From Gastrodia elata (Eukaryota; Streptophyta; Magnoliopsida; Asparagales; Orchidaceae): a stretch of 64,000 nt of DNA. The DNA lies in contig CM028673.1 of NCBI GenBank assembly GCA_016760335.1, forward strand, positions 19,170,501-19,234,500. Reading direction: 5' to 3'. A program made the translations under genes and the position numbers. This document shows, one piece after another, positions 21,515 through 32,093 of this stretch (the first letter of the stretch is position 1; each line of letters opens with the position of its first letter). The notes under the pieces are model-generated. The model was not told the origin of the DNA. It worked only from the letters and a program-made list of their open reading frames with translations, and ran no database searches.

Positions 21515-21564
21515 AACAATCTATTAGGTAGATAGGTAAACAAATCCAATCTGACACCTTATGG
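21515..21564 (-). other. RTC post-PBS leader blocks shared with RTB and Cassandra
   Basis: Contains CAATCTATTAGGTAGATAGG (21516-21535) and CCAATCTGACACCTTATGG (21546-21564) on the plus strand. Both blocks occur in RTB and Cassandra downstream of the PBS. They may serve in packaging or dimerisation. Confidence 0.65.
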
Positions 21565-21566
21565 TA

Positions 21567-21581
21567 TTCTCTAATACCAAC
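21567..21581 (-). other. Primer binding site of RTC
   Basis: Minus-strand TTGGTATTAGAGAA directly follows the LTR end. It matches the tRNA-iMet-type PBS TGGTATCAGAGC with one or two changes. Confidence 0.8.
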
Positions 21582-21935
21582 TATGGCGGCCACCTCTTAA
21601 TCAACTAAGATTAAGTGGTGGTCATCACAGGGCAATGCCTTACTTATCATTAGATTAGGTTTTCAATCCTAATTCATTGATAAGGGCAAGATGTGCAATA
21701 TATAACAACTGAAATATTCACTATATGAGCATACAGGAATATCAGAGTGTGGAAGAAAAGAATCTATCAAATTTTAATATCCATACATCCATAATATAAA
21801 ATAGAATATCATTCAGCTCAGAACAAAATAATAGTAAAGGAAAATGCACAATTACCTGTATTATTACACTTGATAATTGAAATATATACAGAAAGATAGA
21901 ACTCTCATTCTCACTTACATAAAAAGCAACCTAAA

Positions 21936-22022
21936 CTAAGGCTCCTCAACTCCAAGGCGCTCCTCCTCCTTGAACTGTTCCTTCTCAAGCACTAACTCCT
22001 CTAAATGATCAGAAGCTGCCAT
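21936..22022 (-). CDS. LTR micro-ORF of RTC, 28 aa
   Basis: ATG 22022 to TAG 21936. Intact reading beginning MAASDHLEELVLEKEQFKEE, rich in Glu. The start codon is in the 3' arm of a hairpin (22018-22040, GCCATTG/CAATGAC on the plus strand). Position and length match the other LTRs. Confidence 0.45.
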   Translation of the reverse strand: MAASDHLEELVLEKEQFKEEERLGVEEP

Positions 22023-22696
22023 TGTTAGTTTTGCAATGACAAGGCCTCAGCCAAAAAAAGAGAGAAAAAAAAGTAAGACAATTTTTCTAAGTACATTTTA
22101 GGCTAATATTATTTGTAGTTTATGATATCACAAATAACCTAAGCATCTTATGAGCAACATTGCAATCAAAATAAAAAGGATAAAAAATATAATTATTCAA
22201 TTTTAACCTTAAACAAAGTATAAGGTAAACAGCATACCTCATCCTCAAAGTTACAAAAAGGGTTAAGCAATGCATACGTGAAAGTTACTAAGTGTAAGAA
22301 ACATCCTAAGTAAATATGATCAAATCTACTCATGTTGATTTAATGAATAATATGAAATATGAATAAAGCTGAAATAAATCTAACATCCTAGTATACTTTC
22401 ATATAAAATAAAAAATACTAAACATATAAATATTTAAAATTACTCAAAATACTATAAAAATATATAAATGCTGCACAAATGCTGAAAAAATATCAAACTG
22501 AACATATATAAAGAAAATGCTATCTCATTATTGGACATATGCTTACTTAGACCTGCCATAACATAAAAAAGTGACTCATCTAGCCACTATATAAATCTTC
22601 TGAAGCATCCAAGACACTAATGCCTAGATCAACAGGTCCATTAAATAAATGTCATATCATCATCTAGGATTAAACACTTATGAAATATCATCATCT

Positions 22697-22698
22697 CA

Positions 22699-22730
<32 letters not shown>
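22697..22730. repeat. (TA)n microsatellite
   Basis: About 13 TA units followed by ATATAT, within the RTC 5' LTR. Confidence 0.9.
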
Positions 22731-22731
<1 letters not shown>

Positions 22732-22754
22732 CCTCCAGGATTAAACACCCAGGG

Positions 22755-23717
22755 TATTAACCCAAGGTTATTACTTAGGATAAACCTAGGCTAACAAGTC
22801 TTAGGTCAGTGCTATTAGTCTTAAATTATCATTAGGAGAGAACTCTGAAGTTTTAGTTCGACTTGGGAATCAATCATACCAAACCCTAATTTAGTCTAAT
22901 TAAATAATTATGGAAAATAAGAAAACTATTTTAATCTCCAAATTAAAATCAAACTATTATTGAATTCCCCACCACCAAAATAGCTAGGAGTGCAATTTTG
23001 GGAATATTTGGAAGTTGTCCATATTTCGATGAATATTTTAATATAATTAAATACCCAAATAAATAAAATAATTATTTAGCCATCAGATCAAAAATTCGAT
23101 CATATTTTGAGTTCTTAGCACCCAAATTAGCTAGGGGTGATGTTTTGGTATTTTTCGCGACTCAAATTATTAAAATAGGAAATTCAAATATTCAAAATAT
23201 TAATTTAATATTTATTTAAATATTCAATGGCTAAAACAATATTAACCATCGGTTTGCATGGATCTGCTGCACTGTGGCAACATAGGGTAGCCAGTCAATG
23301 CAATATAGGCCATTCTGCAATTCCCTGGATTTGATTAGATGGCTCCGCTTTTTGATCCGATCTAGCCATTAGATTAAAGGCCAGATCTAACCGCCAGTAA
23401 TCTCCCCACCGTATACTTAATTTTCTGATTTAATCTGAGCCACCATATCTTATCAAGAAGCCCAGATCAACAAAGCATTGTGCCATGTCCTCCCTAGCTC
23501 TCCCGCGGGTGCTAATCCTCGCCCTGCCAGCTGCCCCCTCTACTCCACTGCTCTGCCAACCTGCATCTGATTGGCCACTCCTTCTGGCACCCTCACAAAC
23601 CACTCCTCATACTCTTAAGCTCTTCCCCCAGTCTATTATTTCTCTGCTGAAGCTTCTAAGAGCTTCATAATTTTCTTCTCCTCCCTCTTCTACCTGAGAG
23701 TGAACGAAGTCCTAGTG
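22755..23717 (+). mobile_element. LTR-4, part 1 (U3 and leader)
   Basis: Starts TATTAACCCAAGGTTATTAC, a decayed LTR start that matches TGTAATAACCCAAGG of solo LTR-5. It holds the U3 doublet AATTAGCTAGG (22965-22992, 23120-23142) and part of the GC-rich leader (about 23240-23700). RTB inserted at 23717 with duplication TAGTG (23713-23717). The ORF at 23485-23670 lies in the leader and has no domain. Confidence 0.8.
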
Positions 23718-24092
23718 TGTGGCGGTCGCTCCTAAATCATCCGAGATTAAGGAGTGGTCATCACTTAGCACATCCCTTGCTTAATATTAAGTTGGAAGAT
23801 TAAGACTCCAATCAAATCTTAAGGGAAGGATGTGCCCTTTTTAATAGAGCAAAGAAGAACAATCACTTAATGAGTATACTACATAATCAGAGTGCGGAAG
23901 AAAAAGGAACAAGCTATAGTAATATCCATTCATCCATAATGAAATGTGAAACATCCAACTAAGAATATAAAATGCAGGTAAAGAAAAGTACAATTTAAAC
24001 TTGTGTTATTACAAATATTTAAAGTTAAAGGCGGAAATAAAATGTCTCTCATCCTCAAGATGCAAAAGTTTAAAGAAATTAGGAAATATAGT

Positions 24093-24176
24093 CTAAGAAT
24101 CTTTAGAAACCTGGACCTCCTCTTGGATCTGCTCCTATAAAGGTTATACTTCCTCAAAAAACTCAGAATCTATTAT
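24093..24176 (-). pseudogene. Decayed LTR micro-ORF in the RTB 3' LTR
   Basis: Corresponds codon for codon to the intact copy in RTB's 5' LTR (34558-34475). ATG has become ATA, and two internal stops have arisen. Confidence 0.5.
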
Positions 24177-24799
24177 TATCAGTTTCATAATGATAGGGCC
24201 CTAGCCAATAAAAGAAAATTCTAGTTAGACAATATGTCTAAGTACATTTTAGGATAATTATTTTTATATGTTTAATGATATCACAAAACTAACTTAAGCA
24301 TAAAAACAGTGGTAAAGCAACAAGGAAAGAAAGACAAGTTATAATAATAAATTATAACTTAAATGAAGTGTGAGGTAAGCACATACCTCAACTCAAGCTG
24401 CATAAAAAGGTAAGTAAAGTGTAAATGAACATCTACTAAGTACAAAGAAATGTCCTAAGTAATATGACCAAAACAAGCATGCCAATTTGTGATATAAAGT
24501 AAAGGTACTATACTGGAAGGGAAACATCTAGCATCATAACATGCTTTTAATAAAGTAAATTGACTGAATAAAAGAAGATGATAGAAAATTCTATAATATA
24601 AAAGAACTGCAATAAATGAAAGTCTAAAAGAAAGTGTACTAAACTGTAAGGTAAAAGTAAATCAGAACTGTAAAGTAATTGAAAAGTAATTGTAAAATAA
24701 CTGTAAGGTAAAAATAATGTATAAGATACCCCTACTTAGTTCTGCCAAAAAGTAAACTCCATCCAATCATCTAGGAAAATGTCCCAGATTAAAGTATCC

Positions 24800-24931
24800 C
24801 ACACTAGGGAAGTGTCCTAGGCAAAAGTAACACACACTAGAAAAGTGTCCTAGGCAAAAGTAACACGCACTAGGAAAGTGTCCTAGGCAAAAGTAACACG
24901 CACTACTAGGAAAGTTTCCTAGGCAAAAGCT
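24800..24931. repeat. 33-bp tandem repeat in the RTB 3' LTR, about 4 units
   Basis: Units of the type CGCACTAGGAAAGTGTCCTA followed by GGCAAAAGTAACA. Each contains the inverted repeat TAGGAAAGTGTCCTA. The other LTR of the same element has nearly six units. Confidence 0.92.
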
Positions 24932-27746
24932 GTCTCAAAAGTAATGTTATACTAAATGGCAGACTAAACAAAATATAACCCACAAAGTGTAGTAAAGTTT
25001 GTTTCATAAAGTTTTCTCCTTAAGTTATGAAAATACCATATGAATGTATTCAAAGTTTAACATAGAATATTCATCAAATATTCCATGTTTAATATAATGT
25101 ATCCAAATGTGTAATGAAGCTCAAAATAAGGAAAGCATAGCATTTAAAATTCAAGATTATAAAAAGTACTACACAAACTTTGTGACATCACTTATTTTCT
25201 AATTTAATCATTTTAACTACTCTAAGTTACATAAGATTTAGAATCATCAATTTTATAGTCTGTAACTTAGAATCATGTTCCTATGAGTTGAACATAATTA
25301 GGACTAGCTGGTCCTAATTATAACTAAATCAATATCGTCTATATGATTAAATAAGTAAATCAATCATCCTAATTTGTTATTTTTAAAATAATCCCAAACC
25401 AAATCTTAATTAGCCAAATCAAGATGAAAGGATTAAGAATTAAACTTCAAATAATGAAGTCTAATTACTTAATCACAAGGTTATCCTAAGGACTAGGGTT
25501 TAATCCCATCACATTGATTAAATGTTAAGGTAAATCCTATTGAATTAAGTCAAACTCAATAGAGTAGACCTCTAATCCTAATTCTAAAATTAAAAAATCA
25601 AATAATCATTTAATAAACTATGAAAATCTATAAACTATAAAAAATCAAGGTTTTAATTAATGAGTAACTCACTTTACTTATTAGATGGGCTCTAACCTAA
25701 GATCTACTCCTAATCTTAGGAATTAAGACTCTTAAATACTAAGAGTAGCACTCAGACACATATCCTAACTAATGTTATAGGACCTATGGGTGAGCTAAGA
25801 AGTTCAAAGGAAGGAAAGGAACTGACATCTTTACTTAGATTTTTACTTAAGACCAAATTTAGGATTTTCCTTATATCTTTAATTAAAGACTTAGAACTAT
25901 CTTAATTAAAGTCTAAATTACCTTAATTACTAATTATAGTGTTCAGATAATGATTCTAGGGCTGAAATTTATTTAACCCTAAATTTGGGCAAAAGGACTA
26001 TTTTGCCCTTACATTAAGGATTTAAAATTCAACTTTATAAATTAAGGCTCAATTCTAGAATTTATTGAAGTGGAGTGATTACTTACTGTCTAATAAGAGT
26101 TTAGACAGTAACTACACTTATTTTGATTAAGTATTAATCCTTATAAGGTCAAATTAAGGAATTTTACCTATAAGGGCAAATTAGTAATTTGACCTAATAA
26201 AATCTAAATTATCTATCAGTTTATTAAAGATTAAGTCCTAAGGTTTCCATAGAATATAAAATCATCAAATTTTGATATGTATTGGCTGAGTTATAGCCAA
26301 TACAAATTTTAAGGTAAAATTGTAATTTAAGGGTTCTTAATTAAAGGTCAAAAATCATAACTTTTCTAATTAGTGTCCAAATTGAGCAAAATTAGTGGCT
26401 ATGGTTCACAAATAATCCACTAATTACATTGACTAGTAGTTGGCTCAATTTGGACTCTAATTGGCTAAGTTATAGCCTAATTAGGGTTTAGGGTGATTAG
26501 AGAAATTAATCACCAAATCACTAAACCAACTACACCACCGAGTTCTAATATACTCTAGGAGTTCTCTAAAACTTGAATTACTACTCACTTTGGATCATTA
26601 AATTTGCTAATCTTCACTAATCAAGTTATAGGGTAATTAGGGTTGATTAAGAAATCTAATCGTTGGATCTTAAATATTTTTGTAGTTTACTGTTAATTAG
26701 GTTTTCTTGATCAAATGGGATATAAGGATCACCTAATTTGGAGTTCAATTGGCCAACTTATGGTCAATTGAAGTTCTAAAATTAATTGACCTACTTAGGG
26801 TTAGGTCCTAAAAGTGATTAGTATAAATCTAATCCAAACAGCAAAATAAACACTACTAGATTAATCCTTAGGGTTTGCTGATTACTTTGAGACCCATATT
26901 GGGTATGTTTGTATTAGTGTGTGCAAAGTTTTGATAATTTGATAAAATGGCAATTTTGGTCATTAATTAAATACCTAAAATGTCACTATGTGATATTCAG
27001 TTCCAAATGAAATTTTGATGGTGCCAACATATTCCTTATGATTTTTTGATTTCAGGGATATATAATTTTGTTATAATCTGAGTATTAAATCATAAGTTAG
27101 CAATAATTAAAGATCTTAACTTTTAATTTTATTTAAATTACATTAATTTTATTTCAATAATTAAACTAAAATCTACTAATTAATTATTTAAATTAATAAA
27201 ATAAAATTTATTTTATTTAAAACTGGGTCCCACGGCTGGCAGCGCCTAATTGCGGCACGCCACATGGCACGAAAGGACCCCACAAGTTTCTGTCGGAGGC
27301 GGCAGTCGTGGGTCCCACTGGACACTTGTCCAAATAACACTCGTTATGGGCTGAGTGGGGGCCCCACCACCGTAGCCAGGATTTGATAGTGGGCCCCATG
27401 CAAATTTTTAGCGGATTAATATTCGTGGGTCCCACATGATGAGCTGGTATAATGCGACTGAATCGTTTCACTCCACGTGGTCTACGTGGGTCCCACGCTA
27501 CCAAGTAGACGGTCCCGGTTACGCGCGGGTCGGTCCAGAGCTGACTCGACCCGAACTAATGATGGTTCGCCTCCCCAACAAATTGCTCGATGTGAAAATT
27601 AAGGTTACGGGAGGCGAGCCTTTGAATGGCGATTTTGCTCAATAGACGGATTCTCAACTCGATCGAGCCGTTTATATCACTTATTAATACATGGATTACA
27701 TATAGAAGTAATAAACTTTGAAATCTAAATAGGATCAAATGAATTT

Positions 27747-27755
27747 GGGTACCTG
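27747..27755 (-). other. Putative 5' splice site in the RTB 3' LTR
   Basis: Minus-strand TTCAG|GTACCC, within the GC-rich leader. Confidence 0.45.
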
Positions 27756-28077
27756 AAGATCGAGTAGAAGGGTGAGAGTTCCAGCCGAGGGGGGTTTCAG
27801 ATACCTCCAGCGATCCCAAGAGCCAGTAAAATCAACAACGTAAATCAATTTCAGCCTAAACGGTGAAAGAAGAGCGGTGAAATGGACGAGAAACATCCAT
27901 CTTGCGAGCCCGATGTCGCGTGCACAGTGCAGAGGACAAGCGCTCTCCCCTCGCATGCGATCGACGGAGACAATCGCTGGTCCGTCCGATCGTCACGATT
28001 AACGGTAGGCACAGGAAGATGGGAACGGTGTTAGGAATTAAAGAGACGGCGCCGTTTAGGGTTAATTAATTTATAAC

Positions 28078-28100
28078 ATATATATATATATATATATATT
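28078..28100. repeat. (TA)n microsatellite
   Basis: About 11 TA units in U3 of the RTB 3' LTR. The 5' LTR lacks this run, so it expanded after insertion or shrank in the other copy. Confidence 0.9.
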
Positions 28101-28562
28101 TAAATGATTTTTAGTAATTTTATTAATTAAAATTAACTATTTAAATTCATTCCAAAAATTCTCAATAAATCAACCCTAGCTAAATGAGGGGTGAGGAGCG
28201 TAACAGCGAGATTGGATTTTTGATTCGATGAGTATTTAATTATTTGATTTTTCGAAGGATTTAAATAATATTAAATTATTCGCTGAAAATCTAACAACTT
28301 CCAAATGCATCCAAAATTTCACCCTTAGCTAATTTGGGGGTGGTGAACACAATGGAGAAGCCAAATTTTTGATTTGAGGTCAAAATAAAAAGTCAATTTC
28401 TAGGGTTTTAAGATTTTCCAGAAATCAGGGTTTTATCCATTTGATCCCTGATTTGATCTAGATCTTAAAGGTGAGTTCTAAATTACTTGATTAAGATAGT
28501 AGAATCATAATTAAGACTTAGATTAGTCTTAATTGACCTAGGTAATAGCCTATGTTATTATA

Positions 28563-28578
28563 GACTCCCCCACTTAAG
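28563..28578 (-). other. Polypurine tract of RTB
   Basis: Minus-strand CTTAAGTGGGGGAGTC borders the 3' LTR. It is nearly identical to the RTA tract and close to Cassandra's CTTAAGTTGGGGAGA (second copy, about 59086-59100). Confidence 0.85.
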
Positions 28579-28639
28579 AATGATGTCGTCCTCGACATCA
28601 CTCAAGTGGAAAAATAAAGCAGATAAAGAACATTGAATT

Positions 28640-29130
28640 GCTAGAGGATGACATTAAGAAGTACCTTGGTTAAAGAGATTCGGGTACTTCTGACACATAT
28701 CAGATTCTTTTTCCCAAGTAGCTTTATTGCAGGAGCGGTTCCTCCACTAAACCTTGATCATTTGAATGAAACGATTACTTAACTATTTTTTATCACGATC
28801 TAAGATTTTGATTAGCTTTTCAACATAAGTGAGATCAGGTTGGATTTCTATTTGTGGAAGTTGAATAAGATGAGATGTATCTCGAAGACATCTTCTTAAC
28901 GATGAGACATGAAAAACATTATGAATAGCAGCAAATTCTTCTAAAAGATCTAATTTGTATGCAGATGATCCCATCTTAGCCAAGATCTTATAAGGACCGC
29001 TATAACGAGGGCTAAGTTTCCCAGCTACGCCAAATCTATAAACTCCCTTCATAGGGCTCACTTTCAAATATGTTGAATCTCCAACCTTAAACTCCAATTG
29101 GTGATAATGAGCATCGTGGTATTTGCTCTG
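28640..29130 (-). pseudogene. pol: RTB integrase C-terminus and chromodomain (decayed)
   Basis: Reads EFKVGDSTYLKVSPMKGVYR...SPRYSGPYKIL, then IHNVFHVSSL and YVEKLIKILDRDKK (open from 29097 to 28783). After a stop comes the chromodomain core WRNRSCNKATWEKESDMCQK ending YPNLF at about 28665. This places RTB in the Tekay/Del chromoviruses. The domain is about 55 residues, usual for the family. Confidence 0.9.
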
Positions 29131-29980
29131 ACGATCCTGGGTAGAGCAAATTGTTTATTGAATTAAATGAATCTTTTTATTGGTTTCTTCTACTAATTCA
29201 GATCCGTAAAGCTGCACACTACCTATTTCTGACCATGCCATAGGTGTACTGCATTTTCTACCATACAAAGCTTCATATGGTGCTATTTTAATATTAGCCT
29301 AATAACTATTATTATAAGCAAACTCCACTAATGGCAAATGGTCTTCCCATTATCCAGCAAAGTCAAGAATACAGAATCTAAGCAAATCTTTGAGCACTTG
29401 GTTCACCCTTTCTGTTTGGTCATCTGTTTAGGGATGGAATGCAATACTCATGGCCAAAGTGGTTCCTAGGTCTTGATGGACAGCTTTCTAAAACTTTGAG
29501 GTAAACTTGATGTCTCTATTTGACACAATTGATTTAGGAATTCCATGAAGTTTGATAATTTCTTTGATATAGATCTTAGCGAGCTTCTCAACTGAATCAG
29601 TTTGGCGAATAGGAATGAAATGCACAGTCTTAATTAATCAATCAACTATTATCCAAATTGCATCTGCTCCAGACCTGGCTCGAGGTAAACCTATTACAAA
29701 ATCCATTGATATATCAAACCATTTTCATTCAGGGATTTCTAATGAATGAAGAAGACCACCAGGTCTTTGATGTTCAGCTTTTACAAAGCTACGGACATGG
29801 CATTTGGCTACATATTCAGCTATATTTTTCTTCATGCTATGCCACCAAATTGACTGTTTTAAGTCATGATACATCCTTGCACTCCTCGGGTGAATTTGAT
29901 ATCCAGATCCATGACCTTTAATTAACACTTCTTATTGTATGGATTTTGGAATCCACGGATAATTTTCTTGATAAATAGCA
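29131..29980 (-). pseudogene. pol: RTB integrase, zinc-binding and catalytic domains (decayed)
   Basis: N-terminal zinc domain remains as H-P-R-S-A-R-M-Y-H and KCHVRSF, the second Cys now Arg. The catalytic core shows MDFVIGLPRARSGADAIW (first Asp), SIVSNRDIKFTS (SDRD changed to SNRD, second Asp affected) and TDDQTERVNQVL (Glu). APYEALYGRKCSTPMAW closes the domain. Stops are frequent, and the frame is shifted relative to gag-RNase H. Confidence 0.88.
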
Positions 29981-30600
29981 CCTTTATGGAAGTGAATATC
30001 TGTTCTGAGACCACTTTCATCGCCTGTTTAAAGTTCAAGTAATCATCATCTTTGTTCTGGGTTATGGAGACATCTCTATGAAAGGTGGTTTCTATATTGC
30101 TCATTGAGATTATCTCACTTATCATACTTCTACATATGGGTTTAATATTTAACTTTTTAAATTCTTCACCTATCGAATTGGTTGTAATCATGGCTGTCAG
30201 AGTAGCACAATGACTAAGAGCATCGGCTACAATGTTGGCTTTTCCTAGATGGCATTGAATGTCCAAATCATAATCATTGATTAGCTCCAACCATCTTCTT
30301 TGTCTGTAGTTAAGTTCCCGTTGGGTAAATATATACTTTAAACTCTGATGATCTGTAAATATGGAGCACTGAACTCCATATAAGTAGTGATGCCAGATTT
30401 TTGGGGCCAAAACTACAGCCGCCAATACCAAGTCATGAACTGCATAATTTCTCTCATGTGGCTTCAACTGTCGAGATGCGTATGCTATAACTTTATCTTC
30501 TTGCATAAGCACACACCCTAGACCAGTTCCAGAAGCATCCGTGTAAACTTGATAATTAATCCTCTTTTTGGGAAGAACTAGCACTAGTGTAGAAGATAAA
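29981..30600 (-). pseudogene. pol: RTB RNase H and linker
   Basis: The best-preserved coding stretch in the window: open from 30584 to 29922 (220 codons). It contains YQVYTDASGTGLGCVL (catalytic Asp), SRQLKPHERNYAVHDL (catalytic Glu region), HHYLYGVQCSIFTDHQSLKY (third Asp), LELINDYDLDIQCHLGKANI and VADALSH (fourth Asp). The tail leads to the integrase linker. It is in the same frame as gag and protease. Confidence 0.92.
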
Positions 30601-31480
30601 GCATCCTTCAGGGTTTGGAATGCCTTTTCAAATTCAGGAGTCTAGATAAATGGAACAGCTTTCTGAGTCAGCTTGGTTAATGGAGCAGCTATCTGAGAGA
30701 ATCATTTGACAAATTTTCTATAATAGCTAGCTAGGCCTAAGAAACTTCTTATATCTGTTACTATTTTTGGTTGAATCCACTCTTAAATAGCACAAATCTT
30801 CTGGTGATCAACCTGAATTCCCTGAGCATCTACAACATGACCTAGGAATTCTATTAACTTTAACCAAAATTCACATTTTGAAAATTTGGCATATAATTCA
30901 TGCTCACGTAGGGTCTCTAATACTACCCTTGGATGGCTCTCATGATCCTTTAAAGTCTTTGAGTAGATGAGTATATTGTCAATGAATACAATTATAAATT
31001 AATCTAAGAATGACTTTAGGACTCGCTATATTAAGTCCATAAAAATGGAAGGTGCATTTGTGAGTCCAACGGACATCACAAGAAATTCATATTGTCCATA
31101 CCGAGTTTTAAATGCTATCTTCTCCATGTAAGAATCCTTTACTTGAAGTTGATGATACCCCGATCTTAAATCAATCTTCGAGAGCACTATCGCTCCAGAT
31201 AACTGATCAAACAAGTCATCAATTCTGGGAAGTGGGTATTTATTCTTAATGGTGACTTTATATAATTCTCTGTAGTCTATACACATCCGCATAGACCCAT
31301 CTTTCTTCTTAACAAACAGTATTGGAGCACCCCACGATGACATACTTGGCTTAATGAAACCCTTATCTAATAGTTCTTTTAATTGCTTACTAAGCTCATG
31401 AAGTTCCTTAGGAGCTATTCTGTAAGGAGCCTTGGAAATTGGTTGGGTACCTATAACTAAATTGATTACCAATTCAACTT
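30601..31480 (-). pseudogene. pol: RTB reverse transcriptase (decayed)
   Basis: Open from 31472 to 31026 (148 codons): TQPISKAPYRIAPKELHEL, SSWGAPILFVKKKDGSMRMC, KNKYPLPRIDDLFDQLSGA, LSKIDLRSGYHQLQV and KTRYGQYEFLVMSVGLTNAP. The catalytic box further on reads FIDN instead of FIDD, so the active site is lost by a G-to-A change. FLGHVVDAQGIQVDHQK and FLGLASYYRKFVK follow with scattered stops. Confidence 0.9.
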
Positions 31481-32020
31481 CTCATGATGGAGGCAATCCA
31501 TGTAACTCATCAGGAAAAACATCAACAAACTCATTAATAACCTTAATCTCAAAAACTGGAATGTCTTCTTTACTATCTCCCAGCATGGTAACTAGGTATG
31601 CTGGATAGCCCTTGCTTACTAATTTAACTGTTGTTATCGTATTGATTAACAAACTTAAGGTACTAAACCTTCTTACAAAGGTTTCTGAAGTGTTCATTGA
31701 TTTGAGTGTTATCTTCTTTTGTTGATAGTTTATGGTTGTGTTGTGGGCACTAAGCCAGTTCATACCCAAAATAATATCAAAGTTTACTATAAGTAGAAAT
31801 ATTAATTTGGCTTGAAATGCTTGCTTATTCAAGGGTACTTGGAGATTACAAAACTGAGTGGTATTGAGTTTAGTTCTAGATGGAAGCCCAACAGATAAGG
31901 TTCTTACCATTTTGTAGCATGGAAAATTTAAACTCTTAGCAAAATCCTCATATATAAATGAATGGCTAGCTCCTGTATCAAATAGTATCTTACACGGGTG
32001 ATCATTAACACATATGGTGC
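31481..32020 (-). pseudogene. pol: RTB protease and linker
   Basis: Open reading 32030-31482. GTICVNDHPCKILF precedes the intact catalytic DTGASHSF, then VGLPSRTKLNTTQFCNLQVP and NFDIILGMNWLSAHNTTIN (protease core). The linker ends EFVDVFPDELHGLPPS. The DTG and flap-region residues are intact, so this domain decayed less than in RTA and RTC. It is in the same frame as gag. Confidence 0.92.
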
Positions 32021-32093
32021 CTAAATTCAACGATAATTAATTGAAATTACTTAAAAGCTTGAAGAAATAAAGTACAATATAAAGTATACATAC
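32021..32093 (-). other. gag-protease spacer of RTB, intron-like
   Basis: 73 nt from ATGTCAG|GTATGT (32094/32093) to TTGAATTTAG|GCACC (32021/32020), T-rich. It holds one TAA in the gag frame, and the protease then continues in that same frame. Removing the 73 nt would put the protease out of frame by one base. Both read-through and splicing therefore remain open. Confidence 0.4.

Larger units (their letters stand above)
21582..22754 (-). mobile_element. 5' LTR of RTC, part 1 (3' portion)
   Basis: Left edge TATGGCGGCC (decayed TGTGGCGGCC) abuts the PBS. It carries the micro-ORF (22022-21936), the conserved TAAGTACATTTTAGG block (about 22090-22104), a short AGGATTAAACAC repeat (22600-22754) and a (TA)n run. 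It stops where the plus-sense LTR-4 begins. The rest of the LTR resumes at about 52096, as judged by order against the RTB LTR. No other gene is seen. Confidence 0.8.
23718..28562 (-). mobile_element. 3' LTR of RTB, 4845 bp
   Basis: Left end TGTGGCGGTCG, right end ...TGTTATTATA (a decayed TTGTTACA) next to the polypurine tract. It pairs with 34100-43883 along its whole length; stretches compared by eye are about nine-tenths identical. In LTR sense: U3 doublet (28343-28320, 28193-28170), (TA)n, GC-rich leader 27960-27230 on both sides of the donor-like CAG|GTACCC (27753/27752), long AT-rich body, 33-bp array (24800-24931), conserved palindrome (24256-24221) and a decayed micro-ORF. The ORFs at 27217-27956 are in the GC-rich part and lack domains. 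The uninterrupted sequence at 24507-24511 is the empty site for solo LTR-3 in the partner LTR. Confidence 0.92.

Noticed and set aside
24800..24931. 33-bp repeats resembling a CRISPR array
   Set aside because: Units are directly adjacent with no unique spacers, lie in a plant LTR and recur in the partner LTR; a plain tandem repeat.
27217..27956. Overlapping ORFs of 69-95 codons in GC-rich sequence, repeated at 42587-43391
   Set aside because: Both sets are in the two LTRs of RTB, so similarity is due to LTR duplication; no domain, and frames differ between copies.
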